From contig JAUNAE010000028.1 of assembly GCA_030527765.1 (NCBI GenBank), forward strand, positions 8,473 to 21,419: a stretch of 12,947 nt of DNA, in the 5' to 3' direction. A model generated the notes under the pieces. That model worked only from the letters and a program-made list of their open reading frames with translations, was not told the DNA's origin and searched no databases. This stretch comes from Eubacteriales bacterium. GTDB lineage: Bacteria > Bacillota_A > Clostridia > Lachnospirales > Lachnospiraceae. A program made the translations under genes and the position numbers. Within the stretch, counting starts at the first letter, position 1, and every line of letters starts with the position of its first letter. Positions 6,317 to 12,947 of this stretch are shown piece after piece.

Positions 6317-8185
6317 ATGAGAAAACTTGCATTAACAGACGATATTTTAATGAGCATCGACAAAGCTGCCCGTTACATCGGCGGAGAAGTCAATGCAGTA
6401 ATGAAAGAGAAAGACCAGGTAGACATCCGATTCGCCATGTGCTTTCCGGACGTCTACGAAATCGGAATGTCCAATCTCGGAATGATGATCCTCTACGACA
6501 TGTTCAACTCCAGAGAAGGAGTATGGTGCGAAAGAGTCTTCTCCCCGTGGACAGACCTGGACAAAGTCATGAGAGAAAAACACATTCCTCTGTTCGCACT
6601 GGAATCCCAGGACCCGGTAAAAGACTTCGACTTTCTCGGAATCACACTTGGATACGAAATGTGCTACACAAACGTTCTCCAGGTACTGGATCTCTCCGGA
6701 ATTCCGCTGAAAGCATCCGAACGAGGAGAAGAGCATCCCCTCGTCATCGGCGGAGGCGCATGTACTTACAACCCGGAACCACTGGCAGACTTCTTCGATC
6801 TCTTCTACATCGGAGAAGGAGAAATGATCTACGATGCCCTGTTTGAGGCCTATCGCAAAAACAAAAAAGCCGGCGGAAGCCGTTCTGATTTCCTTCGAAT
6901 GGCAGCAGCCCTTCCGGGAATTTACGTACCGTCCCTCTATGCCGTAACATATAAAGAAGACGGAACCATTGAATCCTTTGGACCGACAGAAGAAGGCGTG
7001 CCGTCCCGCATTCAGAAACAGGTTGTCATGGACATGGAAAACGATTACCACAGACTCCAGAAGCCGGTCGTTCCACATATCAAGGCTACACAGGATCGTG
7101 TCACCCTGGAGATCCAGAGAGGATGTATCAGAGGATGTCGTTTCTGTCAGGCGGGAATGATCTGCCGTCCGACAAGAGAGCGAGATGTAGAAACACTGAA
7201 AGCCTCTGCAAAAGAACTTCTTGCCAACACAGGACACGAGGAAATTTCCCTCAGTTCTCTAAGCTCCAGTGATTACACTCAGCTTTCCGAACTTGTAAAC
7301 TATCTGATCGACGAGTGCGGCAGACAGAACGTGAATATTTCCCTGCCGTCTCTTCGAATTGATGCTTTTGCTCTGGACGTTATGAGCAAAGTACAGGATG
7401 TGAAGAAGAGCAGTCTGACTTTCGCTCCGGAAGCCGGAACCCAGAGAATGAGAGACGTCATCAATAAAGGACTGACTGAAGAAGTCATTTTGAAAGGTGC
7501 CGGAGATGCATTCCGGGGTGGATGGAATCGAGTAAAACTGTATTTCATGCTTGGCCTTCCTTCTGAGACGGAGGAAGACATGAAAGGAATTGCTCATCTT
7601 GCCCAGAGAATTGCAGAAGAGTATTACGAAATTCCAAAAGAACAGCGAAATGGAAAAGTACAGATCACAGTAAGTACTTCTTTCTTTGTTCCGAAACCAT
7701 TCACACCTTTCCAGTGGGCAGGTATGTTCTCTGAAGAAGACTTCATTGAGAAAGCCAAGGTTGTGAAAGGAGAAATCCGTGCCCAGGTGAACCAGAAGAG
7801 CATTCGATACAACTGGCATGAGCCGGATGTTACCATTCTGGAAGGATTCCTGGCAAGAGGCGACCGCCGGGCATCCCAGGTGATTCTGGAAGCATACAAG
7901 AACGGAGCTCTCTACGATGCATGGTCAGAGACCTTCCATTATGAAATCTGGAAGAAAGCCTTTGAGACCTGCAATGTAGATCTTGATTTCTATACCCTTC
8001 GTGAGCGTAGTACCGAGGAGATCCTTCCGTGGGATTTCATCGATATCGGCGTTTCCAAGAAATTCCTGATTCGGGAGTGGAATCAGGCACACAAAGAAAC
8101 CGTTACTCCAAACTGTCGTCAGAGCTGCAGCGGATGCGGCGCAAAATCTTTTGGTGGAGGTGTCTGCTATGAAAGTGCGAATTAA
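6317..8185 (+). CDS. Radical SAM protein with B12-binding-like N-terminal domain (TIGR03960 type)
   Basis: The substrate is unknown. Residues 1 to about 200 resemble the B12-binding-like domain found in front of many radical SAM domains (FAMCFPDVYEIGMSNLGM, ITLGYEMCYTNV, PLVIGGGACTYNPEP). The radical SAM cluster motif CIRGCRFC is at C270, C274 and C277, so it should bind a 4Fe-4S cluster and cleave S-adenosylmethionine. The protein ends with a second cysteine group (C600, C604, C607, C617), whose first three have the same CxxxCxxC spacing; an auxiliary cluster is a reasonable inference. The 622-residue length fits the family as I remember it. The ATG is preceded by AAAGGA (6303-6308). It overlaps the next gene by 17 bases. 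The first third appears richer in C-ending codons than the rest. Context next to RNase G and ribosomal protein genes hints at RNA or ribosome modification. Confidence 0.9.
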   Translation: MRKLALTDDILMSIDKAARYIGGEVNAVMKEKDQVDIRFAMCFPDVYEIGMSNLGMMILYDMFNSREGVWCERVFSPWTDLDKVMREKHIPLFALESQDPVKDFDFLGITLGYEMCYTNVLQVLDLSGIPLKASERGEEHPLVIGGGACTYNPEPLADFFDLFYIGEGEMIYDALFEAYRKNKKAGGSRSDFLRMAAALPGIYVPSLYAVTYKEDGTIESFGPTEEGVPSRIQKQVVMDMENDYHRLQKPVVPHIKATQDRVTLEIQRGCIRGCRFCQAGMICRPTRERDVETLKASAKELLANTGHEEISLSSLSSSDYTQLSELVNYLIDECGRQNVNISLPSLRIDAFALDVMSKVQDVKKSSLTFAPEAGTQRMRDVINKGLTEEVILKGAGDAFRGGWNRVKLYFMLGLPSETEEDMKGIAHLAQRIAEEYYEIPKEQRNGKVQITVSTSFFVPKPFTPFQWAGMFSEEDFIEKAKVVKGEIRAQVNQKSIRYNWHEPDVTILEGFLARGDRRASQVILEAYKNGALYDAWSETFHYEIWKKAFETCNVDLDFYTLRERSTEEILPWDFIDIGVSKKFLIREWNQAHKETVTPNCRQSCSGCGAKSFGGGVCYESAN

Positions 8186-8876
8186 GTTTTCCAAGGAAGG
8201 TCCGGTGAAATTCCTTGGCCATCTGGATACGATGCGTTATTTCCAGAAAGCCATTCGAAGAGCTGACCTGCCGGCGGCTTTCTCCGCAGGTTACAGCCCT
8301 CATATGATTATGTCCTTTGCAGCTCCCCTGGGAGTTGGAACGGAGAGTATGGGAGAGTACTTTGATCTTGAACTGGCGGAGGATATTCCAACCGGTCTTG
8401 TCACAGAGAAACTGGAAGCTGTGATGGTGGAAGGAATCCGCGTTCTGGACTGCGTAAAGGTAGAAGAGGGCAAAGCCGGAAAGGCAATGTCACTTGTGGC
8501 AGCTGCGGATTATGAGATTCTGTTCCGTGAAGGAAAAGAACCTTCCTGTGACTGGAGAGGCAAACTGGAAGATTTCCTGCAGCAGGAAGAAATTCTGATT
8601 ACAAAGATAACCAAAAAGGGTGAAAAGGAAGTCAATATCCGCCCATATATTTATAAGATGGAAGCAACTGAAGGCGGAATTTTTTATCAGCTGGCTTCTG
8701 CAAGCTCCAATTATACGAAGCCGGAAGCTGTCACAGAAGCATTTTTTGCATGGCTGAATACGGAGCTGGAGCCTTTTGCATATCAGATTCGTCGTCTGGA
8801 GGTATATGCAGACAAGGGAACAGAAGAAACGCATAACTTTGTGACGCTGTTATCTTTGGGAGAACATATTGAGTAA
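8169..8876 (+). CDS. Radical SAM-linked protein, TIGR03936/DUF2344 family
   Basis: This 235-residue protein belongs to a family defined by its linkage or fusion to the preceding radical SAM family. The biochemical role is not known to me. Its N terminus is typical (MKVRIKFSKEGPVKFLGHLD, then RADLPAAFSAGYSPHMIMSFAAPLGVGTESMGEY). I chose the ATG at 8169 because GGAGG lies at 8156-8160 with eight-base spacing; the TTG at 8151 would sit upstream of that site. The start lies inside the radical SAM gene and the stop overlaps the RNase G start by eight bases, so all three proteins are probably made in a coupled way. A role as substrate-binding partner of the radical SAM enzyme is an inference from the constant pairing. 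Confidence 0.88.
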   Translation: MKVRIKFSKEGPVKFLGHLDTMRYFQKAIRRADLPAAFSAGYSPHMIMSFAAPLGVGTESMGEYFDLELAEDIPTGLVTEKLEAVMVEGIRVLDCVKVEEGKAGKAMSLVAAADYEILFREGKEPSCDWRGKLEDFLQQEEILITKITKKGEKEVNIRPYIYKMEATEGGIFYQLASASSNYTKPEAVTEAFFAWLNTELEPFAYQIRRLEVYADKGTEETHNFVTLLSLGEHIE

Positions 8877-10062
8877 GCTTATTATTGCCGGAATGCAAAT
8901 TCATGGAATTCCCTGCCTTTGTGCGGGAATTTACGATCAGAATCGAATGCAGGAAATTCGCCTCATCAAAGAGGAGGAGACTTCGATTCTCGGAAATATT
9001 TACGTAGCACAGGTCGAAAATATTCTGGAGAACATTCAGGCAGCCTTTGTAATGATTTCCCCGATGGTCCGCTGCTATATGCCTCTGAAAGAGGTAGAGA
9101 ACCTGATTTACGGAGCGGGAAAATCCGAAGGGAAAGCACTGAGACCGGGAGATCAGATTCTCGTGCAGGTTTCCAGAGAAGCCATGAAGAGCAAACTCCC
9201 TTCGGTAACTTCCAATCTAAATCTGACAGGACAGTATCTGATTCTGACAACCGGAGATAAGAGTGCGGGGATTTCCAAAAAGCTCCCCAGGGATCAGAGA
9301 GAGCGTCTGAAAGAGTGGATGGCAAAAGACAAACCGGAAATCGGAAGAGATTTTGGAATGATTGTCCGAACCAATGGGGCAAATGTTTCTGCGGAAGAAC
9401 TCGACAGGGAGTACGAGTATCTCAAAGGAGAGTTCCTGCGCGTGGCGGTACATGGAAGAAACCGCACCTGCTACAGTCTTCTCTACAGACAGGATCTTCC
9501 ATGGAGAAATCTCATTCGGGATACAAGAAAAGATACTCTGGAGGAGATTGTGACAGATGTCCGTGAAGTGGCAAAAGATGCCGGAGAACTGATCAGCAGA
9601 CAGGACTGTATTCGCTTCTACGAGGATCCCCTTCTTCCTCTGCACAAGCTGTATCGTATGGAAATGATTCTGGAAGAAATCAAACAGGAGAAGGTTTGGC
9701 TGAGAAGCGGAGGATTTCTAGTGATCCAGCAGACGGAAGCCTTTGTGTCCGTTGATGTGAACAGCGGAAAGTATGATGGGCGGAAGAAAGCGGAGGAAAC
9801 CTTCCGAAAGGTCAATCTGGAAGCAGCAGCAGAAATCGCGCACCAGATTCGTCTGAGAAACCTGTCCGGAAGTATTCTGATTGATTTTATCAATCTGGAA
9901 AATCCGGATCACAAAGAGGAATTGTTCCATGTTCTCCAGAAGCATCTGAAAAAAGACCCGGTACGCACAAGAGCGATTGATATTACGGCACTCAATATTA
10001 TGGAAGTGACAAGACAGAAGGTGCGCAAACCCGTCATTGAGGAACTTCGGGCAATGCAGTGA
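8869..10062 (+). CDS. rng: Ribonuclease E/G family protein (RNase G)
   Basis: RNase E/G enzymes are single-strand endoribonucleases that act in rRNA maturation and mRNA decay. The protein is 397 residues. An S1-like RNA-binding region lies at about 40-125 (GNIYVAQVENILENIQAAFVMI is interrupted here only for brevity: GNIYVAQVENI...AAFVMI). The DNase I-like catalytic region carries VDVNSGK (D296) and IDFINLENP (D339). Their 43-residue spacing equals that of the two Mg-binding aspartates D303 and D346 of E. coli RNase E. The chain stops soon after VTRQKVRKP, so the CPxC Zn-link that joins protomers in RNase E is absent. Translation should start at TTG 8869, seven bases after GGGAG (8858-8862), overlapping the previous gene. 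The next gene has its own promoter, but no strong terminator separates them. Confidence 0.92.
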   Translation: MSKLIIAGMQIHGIPCLCAGIYDQNRMQEIRLIKEEETSILGNIYVAQVENILENIQAAFVMISPMVRCYMPLKEVENLIYGAGKSEGKALRPGDQILVQVSREAMKSKLPSVTSNLNLTGQYLILTTGDKSAGISKKLPRDQRERLKEWMAKDKPEIGRDFGMIVRTNGANVSAEELDREYEYLKGEFLRVAVHGRNRTCYSLLYRQDLPWRNLIRDTRKDTLEEIVTDVREVAKDAGELISRQDCIRFYEDPLLPLHKLYRMEMILEEIKQEKVWLRSGGFLVIQQTEAFVSVDVNSGKYDGRKKAEETFRKVNLEAAAEIAHQIRLRNLSGSILIDFINLENPDHKEELFHVLQKHLKKDPVRTRAIDITALNIMEVTRQKVRKPVIEELRAMQ

Positions 10063-10101
10063 TCATGCGAAAAAAACGTTGAAAAATTTTTTCTTTATAT
10101 C

Positions 10102-10130
10102 TTGACGTATAAAATAACATATGTTAGTAT
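10102..10130 (+). promoter_or_regulatory. Sigma-A-type promoter of the rplU operon
   Basis: TTGACG (10102-10107, five of six consensus) and TAGTAT (10125-10130, four of six) are 17 bases apart. TG at 10122-10123 forms an extended -10 element. Transcription would start near 10137, just ahead of the predicted L21 leader. Confidence 0.75.
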
Positions 10131-10136
10131 TTACGA

Positions 10137-10200
10137 GTATGCCGCACAAAGAGGTAAAAGAACCGATGAATCGGTCACCATATTTGGCGAGTAAATAAGT
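10137..10200 (+). promoter_or_regulatory. Probable ribosomal protein L21 leader (autoregulatory mRNA structure)
   Basis: The 5' untranslated region of rplU can fold into nested helices: GCC (10141-10143) with GGC (10186-10188), GGT (10153-10155) with ACC (10177-10179), and a hairpin ACCGA (10162-10166) with TCGGT (10171-10175) closed by TGAA. A structured L21 leader upstream of rplU-prp-rpmA is established in Firmicutes, where it is thought to bind L21 and repress the operon. I identify it by position and foldability, not by a covariance match. Confidence 0.7.
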
Positions 10201-10213
10201 AGGAGGTGCCATT

Positions 10214-10519
10214 ATGTACGCAATTATTGCAACAGGTGGTAAACAGTACAAAGTTGCCGAGGGCGACGTTATCAGAGTTGAGAAACTCGGTGTTGAAGCT
10301 GGTGAAACCGTTACTTTTGATCAGGTTATTGCAGTGAGCAATGACGGTCTTAAAGTAGGCGAGGATGTAAAGAATGCCAGTGTTACCGCTTCTGTAGTTG
10401 AGAACGGTAAAGGTAAAAAAGTTATCGTTTACAAGTACAAGAGAAAAACTGGATATCACAAAAAGAACGGTCACAGACAGCAGTTCACCAAAGTTAAAAT
10501 CGAAAAGATCAACGCTTAA
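10214..10519 (+). CDS. rplU: 50S ribosomal protein L21
   Basis: L21 is a large-subunit ribosomal protein that binds 23S rRNA. The 101-residue sequence is typical from end to end: [20 protein letters not shown] at the start, KVGEDV in the middle, and the basic [22 protein letters not shown] segment near the C terminus, here mentioned in part as [16 protein letters not shown] strong Shine-Dalgarno AGGAGGTG lies at 10201-10208. It is the first gene of the rplU-prp-rpmA unit, behind a promoter and probable L21-responsive leader, so its expression is likely autoregulated. Eleven bases separate it from prp. Confidence 0.99.
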   Translation: MYAIIATGGKQYKVAEGDVIRVEKLGVEAGETVTFDQVIAVSNDGLKVGEDVKNASVTASVVENGKGKKVIVYKYKRKTGYHKKNGHRQQFTKVKIEKINA

Positions 10520-10530
10520 TTGGTGTATTT

Positions 10531-10851
10531 ATGATTACAGTGAAAGTCACCAAAAAGAATGGAAATTATGTGAGCTTCACTTCCTCAGGTCATGCAGGAT
10601 ATGCGGATGATGGATATGATATCTTTTGCGCAGCGGTTTCGGCATTGACGATCAACACTGTGAATTCTCTTGAGGAGTTTACAGAAGAGAAGTTTGAGGC
10701 TGAGGATAGAGACGGATATATCTCTATTCGCTTCCATGGTGAGAATACGTATGAGGGAAAACTTCTGATGGATTCTCTTCTTCTTGGTCTGACTCAAATT
10801 GAGCATAGCTATCAGAGACAATACTTACAAGTAAAAGTCAGGGAGGTGTAG
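10531..10851 (+). CDS. prp: Ribosomal-processing cysteine protease Prp
   Basis: Prp (YsxB family) removes the N-terminal extension of ribosomal protein L27 in Firmicutes and their relatives; the cleavage is essential in Staphylococcus aureus. The 106-residue protein shows the family signature [20 protein letters not shown] with the catalytic dyad H21 and C33, equivalent to H22 and C34 of the staphylococcal enzyme. It lies between rplU and rpmA, its usual place. Its ribosome binding site is weak (GGTG at 10522-10525, five bases from the ATG), in contrast to the strong sites of both ribosomal protein genes. That fits a protease needed in small amounts, probably translated partly by coupling from rplU. 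Four bases separate it from rpmA. Confidence 0.95.
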   Translation: MITVKVTKKNGNYVSFTSSGHAGYADDGYDIFCAAVSALTINTVNSLEEFTEEKFEAEDRDGYISIRFHGENTYEGKLLMDSLLLGLTQIEHSYQRQYLQVKVREV

Positions 10852-10855
10852 TACC

Positions 10856-11143
10856 ATGATGAAAATGAACCTTCAGTTATTCGCACATAAAAAAGGTGTT
10901 GGTTCTACAAAGAACGGCCGTGATTCCGAGTCCAAGAGACTTGGTGCCAAAAGAGCAGACGGACAGTTTGTAAAAGCTGGAAACATCCTTTACAGACAGC
11001 GCGGAACCAAGATCCATCCAGGTGAAAACGTTGGACTTGGCAGAGATTACACTCTGTATGCACTGAAAGATGGTGTTGTAAGATTTACACGCAAAGGCCG
11101 CGATAAGAAACAGGTTTCTATCGTAGCTGCAGATGCTGAATAA
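10856..11143 (+). CDS. rpmA: 50S ribosomal protein L27 with cleavable N-terminal extension
   Basis: L27 is a large-subunit protein whose N terminus reaches toward the peptidyl transferase centre. The 95-residue product begins [14 protein letters not shown]. The MNLQLF|A part matches the Firmicute extension that Prp cleaves after Phe, so the mature protein should begin AHKKGVGST. The body is typical ([45 protein letters not shown]). A strong Shine-Dalgarno, AGGGAGGTG (10840-10848), precedes two consecutive ATG codons; the second (10859) is an equally possible start and does not affect the processed protein. An intrinsic terminator follows 18 bases after the stop. Confidence 0.98.
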   Translation: MMKMNLQLFAHKKGVGSTKNGRDSESKRLGAKRADGQFVKAGNILYRQRGTKIHPGENVGLGRDYTLYALKDGVVRFTRKGRDKKQVSIVAADAE

Positions 11144-11161
11144 TTCATTCATGTATGCCCG

Positions 11162-11193
11162 GAGGCTTCAAATCATTATGGTTTGAAGCCTCT

Positions 11194-11197
<4 letters not shown>
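11162..11197 (+). terminator. Intrinsic terminator after rpmA
   Basis: A perfect 11-bp stem pairs GAGGCTTCAAA (11162-11172) with TTTGAAGCCTC (11182-11192) around a nine-base loop, directly followed by TTTTAG. It ends the rplU-prp-rpmA transcript. Confidence 0.9.
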
Positions 11198-12538
<1,341 letters not shown>

Positions 12539-12552
12539 GATAGGAGAATAGA

Positions 12553-12846
12553 ATGACAAGCAAGCAGAGAGCATATTTAAAAAGCCTTGCAATGACTATG
12601 GATCCGATTCTGCAGCTCGGTAAGGGCGGATTGACTCCGGAAAACACAAAAGCTGTAGAAGAGGCTCTTGCAGCCCGTGAACTGATCAAAATCAGCGTTC
12701 TTCAGAACTGCATGGAGGATCCGAGAGAGATGGCTGCGGTTCTCGGAGAGAGAACTCATTCGCAGGTTGTTCAGGTCATCGGAAAGAAAATTGTTCTTTA
12801 CAGAGAAGGCAAAGACGACAAGAAAAAGATTGTCCTTCCGAAATAA
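12553..12846 (+). CDS. yhbY: YhbY-family CRM-domain RNA-binding protein
   Basis: YhbY proteins consist of a single CRM domain and associate with pre-50S particles; a role in ribosome assembly is the accepted view. The 97-residue sequence starts MTSKQRAYLKSLA and carries the conserved loop QLGKGGLT near residues 21-28, followed by the ELIKISVLQN and IGKKIVLYR strands. TAGGAG at 12541-12546 precedes the ATG. It sits between obgE and nadD, the order found in many Firmicutes, and is probably co-transcribed with both; no terminator is visible on either side. Confidence 0.95.
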   Translation: MTSKQRAYLKSLAMTMDPILQLGKGGLTPENTKAVEEALAARELIKISVLQNCMEDPREMAAVLGERTHSQVVQVIGKKIVLYREGKDDKKKIVLPK

Positions 12847-12875
12847 GAGTATTTTCAGATAACAGGAGAATGCGT

Positions 12876-12947
12876 ATGGAGACAACACGCCGGAAAATAG
12901 GAATCATGGGAGGAACGTTTGACCCGATTCATGTGGGCCATTTGATT
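12876..12947 (+). CDS. nadD: Nicotinate-nucleotide adenylyltransferase (3' end missing)
   Basis: NadD adenylates nicotinic acid mononucleotide to form deamido-NAD in NAD synthesis. Only the first 24 residues are in the window. They contain the nucleotidyltransferase signature GIMGGTFDPIHVGH, with the HVGH active-site motif. I chose the ATG at 12876 because AGGAG at 12864-12868 is seven bases away; the in-frame ATG at 12870 is only one base from that site. The position after yhbY agrees with the usual obg-yhbY-nadD order. Other nucleotidyltransferases (for example CoaD) share part of the motif, but the sequence and context favour NadD. Confidence 0.93.
   Translation, partial: METTRRKIGIMGGTFDPIHVGHLI

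Noticed and set aside
8151..8168. TTG at 8151 as the start of the DUF2344 gene
   Set aside because: The GGAGG at 8156-8160 lies downstream of it and fits the ATG at 8169, which gives the expected MKVRIKFSKEG start.
10063..10100. Intrinsic terminator after rng
   Set aside because: The AAAAA/TTTTT dyad near 10082-10093 has no GC stem; I see no credible terminator, so readthrough into rplU is possible.
12870..12875. ATG at 12870 as the start of nadD
   Set aside because: It is one base from the AGGAG at 12864-12868, too close for initiation; the in-frame ATG at 12876 is properly spaced.

Overview
The window is a gene-dense stretch of a low-to-mid GC Firmicute chromosome. The protein sequences and the gene order (obg-yhbY-nadD, and rplU-prp-rpmA downstream of an RNase G gene) point to the Clostridia, most likely Lachnospiraceae (Blautia- or Ruminococcus-like). 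I cannot name the species. Every gene I support is on the + strand.

Positions 1-4906 hold a histidine biosynthesis operon, hisZ(partial)-hisG-hisD-hisB-hisIE. The genes overlap or are closely spaced and a strong stem-loop terminator follows. HisG is the short form, which needs HisZ as its regulatory partner. hisC, hisH, hisA and hisF are not in the window. The last gene has an extra N-terminal domain of about 220 residues. It looks like a HisF/HisA TIM barrel that has lost its catalytic aspartates and phosphate-binding loops, fused to HisI and HisE.

Positions 4950-5777 encode a secreted protein of unknown function, apparently two copies of one beta-rich domain. A 539-base intergenic region follows (5778-6316). 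It holds two near-identical 82-bp repeat copies with flanking partial copies, several inverted repeats, and a pair of about 40-bp direct repeats. It looks like a structured dispersed repeat rather than coding DNA.

Positions 6317-10062 encode three overlapping genes: a B12-binding-like/radical SAM protein of the TIGR03960 type, its TIGR03936/DUF2344 'radical SAM-linked' partner, and a short RNase E/G-family ribonuclease. A promoter and a probable L21 leader then drive rplU (L21), prp (ribosomal-processing cysteine protease) and rpmA (L27). L27 carries the N-terminal extension that Prp removes. After a terminator, a new promoter starts obgE-yhbY-nadD (nadD cut by the window end).

The right half is thus a ribosome-assembly and RNA-processing neighbourhood containing a radical SAM pair whose substrate is unknown to me. 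The most unusual items are the HisIE with a decayed HisF-like domain, the intergenic repeat region, and the radical SAM protein with a second CxxxCxxC motif at its C terminus.
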